DNA of 5,931 bases from an uncultured Clostridiaceae bacterium (GTDB taxonomy: Bacteria > Bacillota > Clostridia > Lachnospirales > Lachnospiraceae). The position numbers were made by a program, and so were the translations under genes. The stretch lies in NCBI GenBank assembly GCA_949948825.1, contig CATLIJ010000170.1, forward strand, positions 1 through 5,931. Reading direction: 5' to 3'. Below, piece after piece: positions 5,289 to 5,931 of the stretch (its first letter is position 1; each line of letters starts with the position of its first letter). The notes under the pieces are model-generated. The model made no database searches. It saw nothing but the letters and a program-made list of their open reading frames with translations, and was not told the DNA's origin.

Positions 5289-5931
5289 TTATAATAATAC
5301 TTTTTGCAATGTCAATTTTTCTCTACTTCCATAGATAAATTTTTCTGTCCAATATGTATTCTCACAACCATTCATAAACTCGTCTTCCAAACCCAAAAGA
5401 TTGTTTTCCCATTTATCTTCCTGTCCAGTTTCTTCAAGAATCCGATCAAAATAGGAACATTCATTTTTCTGTTTTTCTTTCCTTTGCACAAATGCTTGTC
5501 CATCCAAAGTCAACTCATAAAAGCTTCTTCTGTCAATGCCATAACGAACTATTCCACCAGCCTTCTCCAGTTCTCTCATCTGCTGACTTAAATAATTCAC
5601 TTGTACACCAATCGCCTCTGCTATTACCTTATGCTGACTGCTTGGATGAGTATGTAAATAAAATAGTATCTTTTTGTTTATTTCCTTTTCAAATAAAGCA
5701 TCCAATTTGATCTCTTTCTTTCTCATTGTGGTTAAATAATTCATCAAAAACTCAACTGCATGAAAGATACCCGTAAAAATACCCAGCTGATAAGATAATG
5801 GGTGAGACACATATTTTAAAAGCATTTTATGAAATCTTCTAAAAAGGCGCAATTCTTTATCAATCTCCTCTTTCTTACCGTTCGCATATAGCTGCGTGCT
5901 TTTGTATAAAAATTCCCCTTGTATATCGGTA
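5289..5931 (-). CDS. Winged helix-turn-helix protein, N-terminus outside the window
   Basis: The frame is open to the window edge with no ATG start that fits, so the gene is partial; 213 residues plus TAA are visible. A TTG at 5852 could be read as a start, but 26 more codons continue upstream without a stop and no ribosome site precedes it at the right spacing. Visible residues 1-80 are helical, with a hydrophobic stretch near 44-66 (SYQLGIFTGIFHAVEFLM). Residues about 81-150 form a winged helix: helix one EINKKILFYLHTH, helix-turn-helix VIAEAIGVQVNYLSQQMREL, then a wing IVRYGIDRRSFYELT, as in MarR/ArsR-like DNA-binding folds. A charged C-terminal region of about 63 residues follows, with an acidic segment at 165-188. 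Probably a DNA-binding regulator or a winged-helix component of a larger module with the helical protein downstream. The exact family is unknown. Confidence 0.82.
   Translation of the reverse strand, partial: TDIQGEFLYKSTQLYANGKKEEIDKELRLFRRFHKMLLKYVSHPLSYQLGIFTGIFHAVEFLMNYLTTMRKKEIKLDALFEKEINKKILFYLHTHPSSQHKVIAEAIGVQVNYLSQQMRELEKAGGIVRYGIDRRSFYELTLDGQAFVQRKEKQKNECSYFDRILEETGQEDKWENNLLGLEDEFMNGCENTYWTEKFIYGSREKLTLQKVLL

Larger units (their letters stand above)
4440..5931. other. A/T-rich block with two poorly characterised genes, possible acquired segment
   Basis: From about 4440 to the right edge the sequence is roughly 30% G+C (16-17 G+C in sample lines of 60), whereas the GH13, ytvI and trxB genes are close to 50%. 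Codon choice follows this, with A/T-ending codons dominating. The shift coincides with the change from recognisable metabolic genes to two unknown or regulatory ones. No integrase, transposase, tRNA or direct repeat is visible at the boundary, and the right end is outside the window, so transfer is an inference from composition only. Confidence 0.55.

Overview
The window reads as chromosomal DNA of a low-to-mid GC, spore-forming Firmicute, most likely a clostridium of the Lachnospiraceae type. This placement is inferred from a YtvI-type sporulation membrane protein, GGAGG-like ribosome binding sites, and an amylosucrase-like GH13 enzyme with an E/K/P-rich tail. Every convincing gene lies on the minus strand, so transcription runs from high to low coordinates. 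No RNA genes, CRISPR arrays, insertion sequences or integrases were seen.

In transcription order: (1) 5931 to 5289 is a winged-helix DNA-binding protein whose N-terminus lies beyond the window. (2) 5229 to 4582 is a 215-residue, all-helical protein of unknown family. (3) 4581 to 4401 is an intergenic stretch with candidate promoters, a cre-like half site and a small inverted repeat. (4) 4400 to 2310 is a GH13 enzyme resembling amylosucrase, with a C-terminal tail of three 14-residue repeats. (5) 2226 to 1150 is a YtvI/AI-2E-family membrane protein, preceded by a perfect 8-bp inverted repeat. (6) 1062 to 22 is an NADPH-type thioredoxin reductase with an unusual insertion of about 40 residues. 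Bases 1 to 21 lie past its stop codon and show nothing recognisable.

Two compositional domains are visible. From 1 to about 4430 the DNA is near 50% G+C and encodes recognisable metabolic and sporulation functions. From about 4440 to the right edge it drops to roughly 30% G+C by eye and encodes two proteins without clear relatives. This right-hand block is the best candidate for a laterally acquired or poorly described module: a winged-helix protein and a helical partner, 59 bases apart and probably co-transcribed. The window shows only its downstream end, so its identity cannot be settled here.

The three left-hand genes are separated by 83 to 87 bases, share a direction, and do not form an obvious pathway. 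The glucan or sucrose enzyme, the sporulation protein and the redox enzyme may each have their own promoter.
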